NCBI GenBank assembly: GCA_009782265.1
Contig: WRJM01000005.1
Location: 1-36,725 of the forward strand
From: Oscillospiraceae bacterium
GTDB taxonomy: Bacteria; Bacillota; Clostridia; Oscillospirales; Ruminococcaceae
Length of the DNA: 36,725 nucleotides
Direction: 5' to 3'
Positions 1 to 7,752 of this stretch are shown in pieces (position 1 is the first letter of the stretch; the number at the start of each line of letters is the position of its first letter). Below the pieces are notes generated by a model, which worked only from the letters and a program-made list of their open reading frames with translations, did no database searches and was not told where the DNA came from. The position numbers and the translations under genes are program-made.

Positions 1-1
1 G

Positions 2-259
2 CCCGTGCGTTTCGCCAAAACTTGCGTGCAGGAAATTTTCAGTTACTACGGGCAATTCACTTTTTTCAGCGTCACAGTCTTGGCGGATATTTTATTATGG
101 GCGTTTTTGCCCGCGCCGAGATCGCGTTATTTCGCGTCGAATTGTTTTCGCGTCACGGCGTTTTTTTACGCGTTCGTGACGGTTGTTTTGATTCTCCGAA
201 TTCCGTTCCGCGTTGTCCGCGAATACAAACGCATCTCGTTGGCGGACAAGTCGGATTGA
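2..259 (+). CDS. Possible 3' end of a membrane protein (5' partial)
   Basis: The frame is open from the window edge to a TGA ten bases before feoA. The translation has two hydrophobic stretches (around FTFFSVTVLADILLWAF and FFYAFVTVVLILRI) ending in a basic segment, as in the C-terminal membrane hairpin of an inner-membrane protein. Codon choice (TTG, GCG, TCG, GTC) matches feoA and the 5' third of feoB, which supports coding. I do not recognise the family. An alternative frame (22..267) is also open but has no protein-like character. The start lies outside the window, or could be the ATG-less GTG near position 5. Whether this is a real gene is uncertain. Confidence 0.4.
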   Translation, partial: PVRFAKTCVQEIFSYYGQFTFFSVTVLADILLWAFLPAPRSRYFASNCFRVTAFFYAFVTVVLILRIPFRVVREYKRISLADKSD

Positions 260-268
260 TTTTATAAA

Positions 269-505
269 ATGCATAAAACACTTAAAGACATTTCAATCGG
301 GCGGGAGGCGCGGGTGGTCGCCGTCGGGGGGGAGAGCGCGTTGAGACATCGTTTGCTCGATATGGGCATCACACCGAAAACCGTCATCCGCGTCAGAAAA
401 GTCGCGCCGCTGGGTGACCCCATCGAACTCACGCTGCGAGGTTATTCGCTGACGCTCCGAAAGGAAGACGCGGCGAGAATCACGGTCGAGGAGGTGGAGG
501 AATGA
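269..505 (+). CDS. feoA: FeoA ferrous iron transport accessory protein
   Basis: This 78-residue cytoplasmic protein has the SH3-like FeoA fold pattern: an N-terminal LKDISIGREARVV strand region, the conserved RHRLLDMGITP segment and a C-terminal DPIELTLRGYSLTLRKEDA stretch. FeoA proteins are small partners of the ferrous iron transporter FeoB and are thought to modulate its activity at the membrane. The length is typical for a stand-alone FeoA. The gene overlaps feoB by four bases (ATGA), so the two should be translationally coupled. No Fur box could be identified upstream because another reading frame occupies that DNA. Codon use is rich in GCG, GTC and TTG, unlike most of the window but like the start of feoB. 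Confidence 0.93.
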   Translation: MHKTLKDISIGREARVVAVGGESALRHRLLDMGITPKTVIRVRKVAPLGDPIELTLRGYSLTLRKEDAARITVEEVEE

Positions 506-2508
506 TCATCGCGCTGGTCGGAAATCAAAACTGCGGCAAGACCGCGCTTTTCAATCAGTTGACCGGCGCCAAGCAGCGCGTGGGAAATTTTCCGGGCGTT
601 ACGGTCGAAAAAAAACACGGCGCGGTGCGGCTGGCGTCGAGCGCGAGCGTAGTGGATTTGCCGGGCATTTATTCGATGACCCCATACACGGGCGAGGAAA
701 AAGTAACGCGCGATTTTCTCCTCAACGAAAAGCCCGACGGCATCATCAACATCATCGACGCGACGAACATCGAGCGCAATTTGTACCTCACTCTGCAATT
801 GCTCGAACTGGGGATTCCGGTCGTGCTCGCGCTCAACATGATGGACGAGTTGCAGAACAACGGCGGCTCGATTCGCTTGGCGGAATTGATCGCGGAGTTG
901 GGAGTTCCGGCGGTGCCGATTTGCGCGATTCGCAACGAGGGCGTGGACGAATTGGTGCGCCAGACGATCGCGACGGTCGAGGCGAAAACGCGTCCGCACA
1001 AAGTCGATTTTTGCGAAAGCGGCGCCGTGCACCGTTGCATTCACGGCATCTCGCATTTGATTGAAGACCACGCCCAAAAGCAGGGCGTTCCGGAGCGTTT
1101 CGCGGCGGTGAAGCTTGTTGAAGGCGACGAGCTTATGCTTGAAACTTTGTGCCTTGACGAAAACGAAATTGAACTGCTTGACCACGCCGTCAAGGAAATG
1201 GAAACCGAGCTTGACACCGATAGAGAAGCCGCACTCGTGGACTCACGGTATCAGTTCATCGAGGGCGTCTGCGAAAAGTGCGTAGTGAAAGCAAAGGAAA
1301 GCCGCGAATATAAAAGACGCGTAAAATTTGATTCGGTTTTAACCCATAGAATCTGGGCGGTTCCTTCATTTCTCGGAATCATATTAGTTGTGTTCATGCT
1401 GACTTTCGGCGTTATCGGCGCGCCTTTAAGCGCGTTATTTAAAGAGGGGATTGAAATCTTCAGCGGATTTGCCGGTCACGCTTTGGAGAATTACGGCATG
1501 AATCCGGTAATTCGCTCGTTAATCATAGAAGGCATTTTCACGGGCGTAGGCGCGGTTTTAAGCTTTGTGCCGATTATTGTTACGCTGTTCTTCTTCCTGT
1601 CTGTATTAGAGGATTCAGGTTATATGGCAAGAGTAGCGTTCGTCATGGATAAGCCCTTACGGAAAATCGGGCTGTCCGGACGAAGCTTTGTGCCGATGTT
1701 AATGGGCTTCGGCTGTACTGTTCCGGCGTGCATGGCGACGCGGACGCTCGCCAGCGAACGCGACAGAAAAATGACCATTTTTCTTACCCCGTTTATGAGC
1801 TGCAGCGCAAAGCTCCCGATTTATGCCTTGTTCACTGCCGCTTTCTTCCCGAAATACGCGCCTTTTGTGATGATGAGTTTATATATTACCGGGATTGCGC
1901 TTGGTATTCTTTCGGGTTTTATTATGAAAAAAACGGTTTTTAAAGGCGCGCCCGTCCCTTTTGTCATGGAACTCCCGAATTACCGCTTTCCGTCCGCGAA
2001 AACCGTATTCCGCCTTGTATGGGATAAAGCGGAGGATTTCATTAAAAGAGCGTTTACGGTTATATTAATGGCAACGATTTGCATTTGGTTTCTGCAATCG
2101 TTTGATATTCGTTTGAATCCTGCCGCTGACGGTACAGACAGTATATTAGCCGTAATCGGGCAATCCATCAGCGTATTATTCAAACCGCTCGGTTTTTCGG
2201 ACTGGCGGGCTTCTACCGCTTTAATTACAGGGTTTGCGGCAAAGGAAACAGTCATCAGCACATTAGCGGTTCTGACCGGCGGGAGTATATCAGGACTTGG
2301 GGATATGCTTCACACGCTGTTTTCATCGCTTTCCGCGTTCAGCTATTTAATTTTTATCCTGCTTTATACGCCCTGCGTTGCGGCAATCGCAACGGTGAAG
2401 CGCGAGCTCGGCAGTCTGAAAGGCACGTTTTTGATTATATTATATCAAACCGGTATTGCGTGGGTTGCGGCTTTCATTGTATATCAGGTAGGACGGTTAA
2501 TTATATGA
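502..2508 (+). CDS. feoB: FeoB ferrous iron transporter, GTPase/permease
   Basis: FeoB moves Fe(II) across the cytoplasmic membrane and carries a cytosolic G domain. The G1 motif GNQNCGKT lies at residues 7-14, followed by the GNFPGVTVE switch I region, the DLPG G3 motif and a NMMD G4 motif. From about residue 285 come multiple hydrophobic segments with the two conserved gate signatures, MLMGFGCTVPACMATRTL and PFMSCSAKLPIY. The 668-residue length is normal for clostridial FeoB. The start ATG overlaps the feoA stop and follows a GGAGGTGGAGG ribosome binding site. Codon use changes abruptly near base 1105 (about codon 201): before it 10 of 21 Leu codons are TTG and none TTA, after it CTT and TTA dominate. 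The reading frame nevertheless stays intact across this point. Confidence 0.96.
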   Translation: MIIALVGNQNCGKTALFNQLTGAKQRVGNFPGVTVEKKHGAVRLASSASVVDLPGIYSMTPYTGEEKVTRDFLLNEKPDGIINIIDATNIERNLYLTLQLLELGIPVVLALNMMDELQNNGGSIRLAELIAELGVPAVPICAIRNEGVDELVRQTIATVEAKTRPHKVDFCESGAVHRCIHGISHLIEDHAQKQGVPERFAAVKLVEGDELMLETLCLDENEIELLDHAVKEMETELDTDREAALVDSRYQFIEGVCEKCVVKAKESREYKRRVKFDSVLTHRIWAVPSFLGIILVVFMLTFGVIGAPLSALFKEGIEIFSGFAGHALENYGMNPVIRSLIIEGIFTGVGAVLSFVPIIVTLFFFLSVLEDSGYMARVAFVMDKPLRKIGLSGRSFVPMLMGFGCTVPACMATRTLASERDRKMTIFLTPFMSCSAKLPIYALFTAAFFPKYAPFVMMSLYITGIALGILSGFIMKKTVFKGAPVPFVMELPNYRFPSAKTVFRLVWDKAEDFIKRAFTVILMATICIWFLQSFDIRLNPAADGTDSILAVIGQSISVLFKPLGFSDWRASTALITGFAAKETVISTLAVLTGGSISGLGDMLHTLFSSLSAFSYLIFILLYTPCVAAIATVKRELGSLKGTFLIILYQTGIAWVAAFIVYQVGRLII

Positions 2509-2696
2509 CTAAATTAAAACTGACATCCGAAAGCCGCATTATTCTGCCGGACGGCACAGAAAAACCTTTTTCCTTGCTTTCGGAGGAAGAAAAACAAGAG
2601 CTGTTTACCCGTATGGAAAAGCGTTTAAGCGCAGATTTACGACCGGCGGTTTGCCGGTTATCACAATCCGGAATACGCTCCTCCGTACTGACTTAG
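2505..2696 (+). CDS. Small hypothetical protein after feoB
   Basis: This 63-codon ORF begins at an ATG overlapping the feoB stop (ATGA), so it is probably translated by coupling. The product is hydrophilic, with a short IILPDGTEKPF strand-like start and a charged helix LSEEEKQELFTRMEKRL. The final ~18 residues (RPAVCRLSQSGIRSSVLT) look unlike the rest and may reflect an old frameshift or truncation. It does not resemble FeoC or the Cys-rich FeoB-associated membrane proteins often found at this position. Function unknown. The four-base overlap and in-frame continuation are the main support. Confidence 0.5.
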   Translation: MTKLKLTSESRIILPDGTEKPFSLLSEEEKQELFTRMEKRLSADLRPAVCRLSQSGIRSSVLT

Positions 2697-2780
2697 TATG
2701 TATCCTGCCAATTTCGGGTTTTTATTATGTATTCTGACAGGCATCTGTGTTCTTTTTTCAAAAATAAACATAAGCCGCAC

Positions 2781-3047
2781 CTATATCCTTTCTGACGGCC
2801 ACGCGCCGCAAAGCCAATCCCATTCGCCGTTACAGCCTGCGCCGCATTCGCGCAGAGGGTAACAACAGCTTTCAAACGCTTCAAAGCAAGCGCAGTATTG
2901 CTTGCACGCTTCCTTGAACATCGCCAGCGCGTCCGCGTCTTCGGGGTGTGTGTCCAAATAAAGTTTGAGGTCGTGTACAAAAAAATGCGCTTCGCATAAA
3001 CTGTCCATCAGCGCGGAACAGTTCGGCGGATAATTTTTATCGTTCAT
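2781..3047 (-). CDS. cotJB: Spore coat protein CotJB
   Basis: The 88-residue product matches the CotJB pattern: a short N-terminus leading into helix-rich sequence containing HDLKLYLDTHPEDADAL, followed by a segment ending in CCYPL. In Bacillus, CotJB is an inner-coat component encoded with CotJA and the catalase-like CotJC. The C-terminus here is unusually Cys- and Trp-rich (ECGAGCNGEWDWLCGAW). The gene overlaps cotJA by 11 bases on the minus strand. No cotJC follows: the DNA between its stop and the small ORF after feoB is under 100 bases. Presence of this pair indicates endospore formation or descent from a spore-former. Confidence 0.88.
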   Translation of the reverse strand: MNDKNYPPNCSALMDSLCEAHFFVHDLKLYLDTHPEDADALAMFKEACKQYCACFEAFESCCYPLRECGAGCNGEWDWLCGAWPSERI

Positions 3048-3240
3048 GCCGAATCCCCCTTGTATAATCGTGTGCCGGTATATTTAATTCGGGAAAAATC
3101 GTTCCCGCCGCCAGCGCGCGTTTAGGCGGATAAACCTTGCCTAAGTGCTGGGGCTGAACAAACGCATAACCGACCATCGGATACGATGAGAAAGAACCAT
3201 TGCCGCTTCTTGCGCTTCCCGGGTTTCGCATATACTCCAT
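3037..3240 (-). CDS. cotJA: Spore coat associated protein CotJA
   Basis: The 67-residue product has the CotJA signature: a YAFVQPQHLGKVYPPKRAL core followed by GTIFPELNIP, close to the family's typical AGTIFPELDLPF motif. I place the start at the ATG preceded by AAAGGAG with good spacing. The longer ORF-track start (3294) adds a non-conserved stretch and lacks a ribosome binding site. It is the first gene of a two-gene minus-strand unit with cotJB, which it overlaps. In Bacillus the cotJ genes are expressed in the mother cell under sigma-E, and a matching -10-like element is proposed upstream. Confidence 0.88.
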   Translation of the reverse strand: MEYMRNPGSARSGNGSFSSYPMVGYAFVQPQHLGKVYPPKRALAAGTIFPELNIPAHDYTRGIRHER

Positions 3241-3271
3241 GATTGTGCTCCTTTCTGAAAGAAATTTATAA

Positions 3272-3301
3272 TATATTATGATAATTGCCCGCAAGCGGTG
3301 T
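3272..3301 (-). promoter_or_regulatory. Possible sporulation (sigma-E/K type) promoter for cotJA
   Basis: On the minus strand upstream of cotJA there is CATAATATA, which fits the CATAnnnTA form of mother-cell sigma-factor -10 elements, with ACACC 16 bases further upstream resembling the AC-type -35. No good sigma-A promoter is seen. The assignment rests on a weak motif match plus the identity of the gene. Confidence 0.35.
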
Positions 3302-3373
3302 CACATTTATGAAGAATTGCATATGCTGTAATACGACATAAATCGTCAAATATGAACAAGGGAGGAACATAAA

Positions 3374-3475
3374 ATGCGCTTTTTCCCGAATCGCCGCGGT
3401 TTTCCGCTATGGGTTGCAGGCGTCGGCTTCAGAAATTGCAGAAATAATTGCTGCGGACGCCGTTTCTGGTGGTAA
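3374..3475 (+). CDS. 33-aa basic, Cys/Trp-rich small protein
   Basis: The ORF is below the size cut-off of the ORF track but is well framed: GGGAGGAAC sits just upstream of the ATG, and an excellent rho-independent terminator begins eight bases after the stop. The peptide starts MRFFPNRRGF, contains three Cys in NCRNNCCGRR and ends FWW. It is strongly basic with clustered aromatic residues and lacks a signal peptide. It lies divergently beside cotJA-cotJB, so a spore-coat or spore-core role is possible but only inferred. It could also be an antimicrobial-like or metal-binding peptide. No family recognised. Confidence 0.6.
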   Translation: MRFFPNRRGFPLWVAGVGFRNCRNNCCGRRFWW

Positions 3476-3482
3476 AAAACAA

Positions 3483-3520
3483 AAAAAACACACAGGTCTA
3501 ACCGGACTTGTGTGTTTTTT
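3483..3520 (+). terminator. Rho-independent terminator
   Basis: A 16-bp stem (AAAAAACACACAGGTC pairing with GACTTGTGTGTTTTTT, one G-U pair) has a six-base loop, and the descending arm ends in six T's. It directly follows the 33-aa ORF and isolates it from the FapA-domain gene. Confidence 0.88.
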
Positions 3521-3671
3521 ATTAAAATTTTTTAAAATTTTTTAAATTTTTATTAAAAAACTATGGAATTTTATGTAATAATATGTTATTATTAAATATA
3601 TGGGTTAATTTGAAGGGCTAATTAATAGAGAAAAATGAAAATATCCGGAAAAGGGAAAGGAGGAGAAGCCA

Positions 3672-5135
3672 ATGAGCGAGAATAACCATCCGGTTTCGGC
3701 AGAAACGCACGACGAACACGAAGCGCATGCAAAACACGCGGCTGTAGACGGTGCGGTTGTCATTGACGTGTCGGATGATAAGCTTACTGCCTATCTCCAT
3801 ATAACCGAAGAAAAATTTGACGGCAACCCCGTGACCTACAAAGATATAACAAGCACGGTTGAAAGCCACGGAATCAATTATAAACCCGATTTGGATAAAG
3901 CAAAAGAGCTTATCGAGCATAAATCGTTCAATAAGAAAATCTACCTCTCCAGAGGCTTTTCAGCCGTAAACGGAGAGGACGGAACGATTGAATACTTTTT
4001 TGAAACCAGCAGTACCTTAGTCCCTAAAAAAGGGGAGCACGGCAATGTTGACTTTAAAGATTTGGGATTAGTCCGCAATATAACGGAAGGCGAGCTAATC
4101 GCAAAAATCACCATGCCGACCGAAGGCACGCCCGGAATGGATGTTTACGGGCAGGAGATTCCTCCCGCTCCCGGGAAAGAACCGAAATTCATTGTCGGGC
4201 AGGGAACAGAATTATTTAACCACGGAACTGAAATCAAAGCCGTAAGGGACGGAAACTTGGTTTGGGGGAAGGGCGGATTCACCGTTGAGGAAACCTTGGT
4301 TATTAAAGAAAGCGTAGACGTTTCAACGGGAAACATCGATTTTATAGGCAACGTCCTGATTAAAGGCAACGTGGCTGAAAACTTTATGGTTAAATCCAAA
4401 AAGAATGTTTCGGTAAACGGCTCTGTAACCAATGCAACCATCATCGCGGACGGCGATATAAATATCGGGCTGGGAAGCGTCAACTCCAATATCGTAGCAC
4501 AGGGGAATGTCAAATTAGGCTTCTGCGAAAGCTCGAAGGTTGAGTGTCAGGGCGATTTTTACAGCAAATCCGTTATTGCCGGAGAGGTATACTGCGGCGG
4601 CTCTTTTAATGCCACGCAGGACAGAGGTGTTGTATTCGGCGGCAAGCATACCGCGCTCGCCGGCTTCAACGCGAACATTATCGGTACGGAAAGCTATACT
4701 AAAACGCAGGTTACATTAGGCAACAGCGCGGTTTTAACCGAAGAAAGGCTTGAACTCTCCAATAAAATCAAAGACCTTGACGAGCGCACCAGAAAGCTTT
4801 TGCAGGTTGCGGAGGTTTTACAGGAACATAAAAAGAATTTCGGTTCGCTTTCCGCTGACCGCGAAGCAATGCTGACGACCGCTATCCGTTCAAGGTTTAC
4901 TTTCCAGAGGGAAGTTAAACAGCTCAACGAAAGAATTAAAGAAATCGACAAAGAACTTGAATTTGTCGGCGAGCAGTTTGTTGTGGTTCATAAGAACCTT
5001 TGGCCCGGCGTAACAGTACGTATCGGTACAGAACTGCTCATTGTAGACCGCAATATGCAGAAAGTAATGATAGGTAAGGATTCTGCGGGGCATCTTGCTT
5101 ACCTGCCCATCAGCTCGGCTAAAAGCAAATCCTGA
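3672..5135 (+). CDS. FapA-domain (DUF342) protein
   Basis: This 487-residue protein belongs to the FapA/DUF342 family, whose members carry a right-handed beta-helix. After a His/Glu-rich N-terminus (residues 1-25) comes the FapA N-terminal region. The segment from about 155 (TPGMDVYGQEIPP, DGNLVWGKGGFTV) leads into repeated beta-helix rungs such as GNVLIKGNV, KNVSVNGSVTNATIIADGDINIG and GNVKLGFCESSKV. A predicted coiled coil (about 365-440, LEERLELSNKIKDLDERTRKL-like) follows, then a small C-terminal beta domain. Family members are linked to flagella or cell-surface processes in some bacteria, but the biochemical role is poorly defined. The start has AAAGGAGGAGAAGCC just upstream. It lies 14 bases before the next gene, suggesting an operon. 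Confidence 0.85.
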   Translation: MSENNHPVSAETHDEHEAHAKHAAVDGAVVIDVSDDKLTAYLHITEEKFDGNPVTYKDITSTVESHGINYKPDLDKAKELIEHKSFNKKIYLSRGFSAVNGEDGTIEYFFETSSTLVPKKGEHGNVDFKDLGLVRNITEGELIAKITMPTEGTPGMDVYGQEIPPAPGKEPKFIVGQGTELFNHGTEIKAVRDGNLVWGKGGFTVEETLVIKESVDVSTGNIDFIGNVLIKGNVAENFMVKSKKNVSVNGSVTNATIIADGDINIGLGSVNSNIVAQGNVKLGFCESSKVECQGDFYSKSVIAGEVYCGGSFNATQDRGVVFGGKHTALAGFNANIIGTESYTKTQVTLGNSAVLTEERLELSNKIKDLDERTRKLLQVAEVLQEHKKNFGSLSADREAMLTTAIRSRFTFQREVKQLNERIKEIDKELEFVGEQFVVVHKNLWPGVTVRIGTELLIVDRNMQKVMIGKDSAGHLAYLPISSAKSKS

Positions 5136-5149
5136 GGTTAATTCGGTAT

Positions 5150-6484
5150 ATGAACGTTAAAACGCCCATTTGTGATTTTTTAACAGCGTATACCGGAAAA
5201 AAGCGGACGCGCTGTCATACGCCCGGTTCAAAAGGGCGTGTTTATAAACACGATATAACCGAAATAAACGGCGCGGACAGCCTTTATGAACCCTGTAGCT
5301 GTGCCGCTGACACAACTACCGGTATCATCGCCGAAAGCGAAAATATAGCCGCAAGGCTTTTCGGCGCGGCAAAAACCTTGTATTCCTGCTCAGGAAGCAC
5401 GCTTGCCGTCCAGACCATGCTGAGCCTGATTAAAACATCGGCAGAAGCAAACGGTAAGAACAGAATCGCCGCGTTCCGGTACGCGCACAGAAGCTTTATT
5501 TCGGCGGCGGCACTGTTAGGTTTTGACATTGACTGGATTTATCCGGAGGAATTTCTTTCGGCATGTTTAAAACCCGAAGCGGTTAAAGAGGCTGTAAGAC
5601 CCGACACCGCGGCGGTTTTTGTCAACAGCCTTGATTATTACGGCGGTATGTGCGGGATTCAAGAAATTTCAAGCGTCTGCAAGCAGGCGGATATACCGCT
5701 TCTCGTAGATAACGCCCACGGTGCGTACTTTATACTTACAGGCGGACACCCGATTACGCATGGCGCGTCCATGACCGCAGACAGCGCGCATAAAACGCTT
5801 CCGGTTATGACGGGCGCGGCTTATCTGCATATAAATGATACGCGGTTTACGGAAAACGCAAAATCCGCTATGGCGGTTTTTGGGACTTCAAGCCCGTCGT
5901 ATTTGATTTTAGAAAGCCTTGATACCTGCAATAAGCATATTGCGGAAGCCAAAGACAAGGTAAAACAAGCGGATTTCGCTTTCGCGCTTACCGAAGAATT
6001 AAAACAAAGTCTTAAAGCAAGCGGTTTTGCGTTAAAAGAAAGCGATTTGCTGAGAATCACCGTAAATGCGCGTGAATCAGGCTATACGGGCGTTGAATTC
6101 GCCGCAGAGTTGCGTCAAAACGGCGTTGAGCCGGAATATGCCGATGAAAATTACACGGTTTTGCTTTTTTCAACCGTTACAAACAAAAAAGAAATAACAG
6201 CAGTTAATAAGGCTTTTCAAAAAATAAAAATAAAAAAACCGCTCCCCCCCTTAATTTATCCGGTTATAAAGCCGAAAAGTAATATAAGTGCAAGAGAAGC
6301 ACTTTTTCATTCCAAGCATTACGATATTACGGAACTTAATACGGCGAAAGACAGAATTTGTGCGGAAGTTATCGCGCCCTGCCCCCCCGGAATTCCTTTG
6401 ATTATGCCGGGTGAGCTTATCGGAGCAGATGAAATCGAGCTTCTTAAATCTTTCAGAGTGAAAAGAATCAGGGTTATAAGGTAA
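5150..6484 (+). CDS. Orn/Lys/Arg decarboxylase-family PLP enzyme
   Basis: This fold-type I PLP enzyme resembles the short Firmicute Orn/Lys/Arg decarboxylase relatives. The N-terminal HTPGSKG corresponds to the family's HMPGHKG motif. DNAHGAYF provides the cofactor-contacting Asp and His. SAHKTLPVMTG carries the predicted Schiff-base lysine at residue 215. A C-terminal PCPPGIPLIMPGE segment is also typical of the family. Its 444-residue length fits the group lacking the N-terminal wing domain. The substrate (arginine, lysine, ornithine or other) cannot be assigned from sequence, and several short members have no proven decarboxylase activity. It follows the FapA-domain gene by 14 bases and is probably co-transcribed with it. 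Confidence 0.85.
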   Translation: MNVKTPICDFLTAYTGKKRTRCHTPGSKGRVYKHDITEINGADSLYEPCSCAADTTTGIIAESENIAARLFGAAKTLYSCSGSTLAVQTMLSLIKTSAEANGKNRIAAFRYAHRSFISAAALLGFDIDWIYPEEFLSACLKPEAVKEAVRPDTAAVFVNSLDYYGGMCGIQEISSVCKQADIPLLVDNAHGAYFILTGGHPITHGASMTADSAHKTLPVMTGAAYLHINDTRFTENAKSAMAVFGTSSPSYLILESLDTCNKHIAEAKDKVKQADFAFALTEELKQSLKASGFALKESDLLRITVNARESGYTGVEFAAELRQNGVEPEYADENYTVLLFSTVTNKKEITAVNKAFQKIKIKKPLPPLIYPVIKPKSNISAREALFHSKHYDITELNTAKDRICAEVIAPCPPGIPLIMPGELIGADEIELLKSFRVKRIRVIR

Positions 6485-6494
6485 TTATAACCAT

Positions 6495-6523
6495 TTGAAA
6501 AATGAATCATAATATGTTATAAT
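6495..6523 (+). promoter_or_regulatory. Sigma-A promoter for the BMP-HD-dapL unit
   Basis: TTGAAA, a 17-bp spacer and TATAAT lie 25 bases before the lipoprotein ATG, which has its own GGAGG. This is one of the best-formed promoters in the window and implies that the BMP-family gene opens a transcription unit. Confidence 0.8.
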
Positions 6524-6547
6524 AAGGTTAGCACGGAGGTTAAACTT

Positions 6548-7729
6548 ATGAAAATAAAAAAATTTTTAGCGTTGTTTTTGACGGGAATTTTACTTATATC
6601 GGGCTGCGGCGGCGGCGCAACAATAGACCCCGGTATCTTTATTAATGAAGGCGAAGTCAGCCCTTATCCGCTTGACATGAAAGTAGGTTTCATCTACAGC
6701 GGCTCGGTCGGGTCAGACCCGATGATTGCGACTTTTGAATCCTGCCGGTATCAGCTTGAGGTAACGCTGAAAAGCGTTAAAACCAGCTGTATGGAGAATG
6801 TGCTTTTACAGCAGTTTGAACAGGCGGTTGAAGCCTATATCGACAACGGCTACAACGTCATTGTCGCCGCTGACGCCAAATATAACTCTGCTGTTGTCAT
6901 ATCCGCGAAAAAACATCAGGATATAGCTTTTATCAGCTTCGGCGGGCATGATATTGCGCATAACCTTTCTTCCGTTCAGCCCCTGCTGTATCAGGCGGCG
7001 AATGTTTTAGGGTTCGCGGCGGCGTATAACACCGTCAGCAATAAAATAGGCTTAGTGATTGACCCGAATATGTACAACGCTTACGGAATCGCCAACGCTT
7101 TCGCGCTCGGAACAAGAGAGCTTCCGAACTCTCAGACAAACCTTTCCGTTAAATGGGCTTTATCCAATAATTTTGCCGATACAAAAAGAGCTGTGGACGA
7201 ATTTTACGCGCAGGGGTGCGATATTGTTTTTGTTTACCAGTACGAAGAATACGGGATTAAACGCTGTGAGGAACTTGGCATTAATGTTATGGCGTGTGCT
7301 TTTAATCTGCCGGAGATAGCACCGGAGCATTATTTAACCGGCATGTTTTTAAACCTTGACACATATTTAATCAACGAGGTGCGCAAGGTTCAGTACGGTA
7401 ATTTCGTTTTCGGAGAGCTTACCCGCGAAGGGTTGTTTTATCCGTCCGTGAGCATGGTACAGCTTAACGAAAACACGTGCAAGGAAGGCACAAAAGAAAT
7501 CATGGATAAGCTGATGAATCTTATTTATGAAGGGAAAACACCCATTTTCGGCGGCGAAGTTCGTGACCGTAACGGCGATGTCCGGATTGCGAAGGGCGAC
7601 CACTGGAAATCTCCTCAGGTTCTGCAATTAAGGGCATGGCTGACGAATTTAATTACTTCCGAGCAGAATATGTCTGCCCCGCTCACTGAAGACGATTTAA
7701 TTTATTCCGATTTAAAAATGAAAGATTAA
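6548..7729 (+). CDS. BMP-family substrate-binding lipoprotein
   Basis: The 393-residue product starts with a lipoprotein signal peptide (MKIKKFLALF... ending in the lipobox LISGC, Cys about residue 20). It then has the two-lobed periplasmic-binding fold of the BMP/PnrA-like family: KVGFIYSGSVGSDP near residue 46, FEQAVEAYIDNGYNVIVAADAKY, DIAFISFGGHD, VLGFAAAYNTVSNKIGLV and a later CDIVFVYQYEEYGIKRCEELG. Family members bind nucleosides or related ligands for ABC import, or act in signalling. No ABC ATPase or permease gene is adjacent, so it may serve a distant transporter or sense rather than transport. It is 23 bases from the HD-domain gene and probably shares its mRNA with that gene and dapL. 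Confidence 0.85.
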   Translation: MKIKKFLALFLTGILLISGCGGGATIDPGIFINEGEVSPYPLDMKVGFIYSGSVGSDPMIATFESCRYQLEVTLKSVKTSCMENVLLQQFEQAVEAYIDNGYNVIVAADAKYNSAVVISAKKHQDIAFISFGGHDIAHNLSSVQPLLYQAANVLGFAAAYNTVSNKIGLVIDPNMYNAYGIANAFALGTRELPNSQTNLSVKWALSNNFADTKRAVDEFYAQGCDIVFVYQYEEYGIKRCEELGINVMACAFNLPEIAPEHYLTGMFLNLDTYLINEVRKVQYGNFVFGELTREGLFYPSVSMVQLNENTCKEGTKEIMDKLMNLIYEGKTPIFGGEVRDRNGDVRIAKGDHWKSPQVLQLRAWLTNLITSEQNMSAPLTEDDLIYSDLKMKD

Positions 7730-7752
7730 AAAGGATTCAATAAAATACGCCT

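Noticed and set aside
442-1185. 247-aa minus-strand ORF
   Set aside because: It is a shadow of feoB, without a ribosome binding site or a protein-like sequence.
2693-2980. 95-aa minus-strand ORF overlapping cotJB
   Set aside because: It is an out-of-frame shadow of cotJB and does not resemble cotJC.
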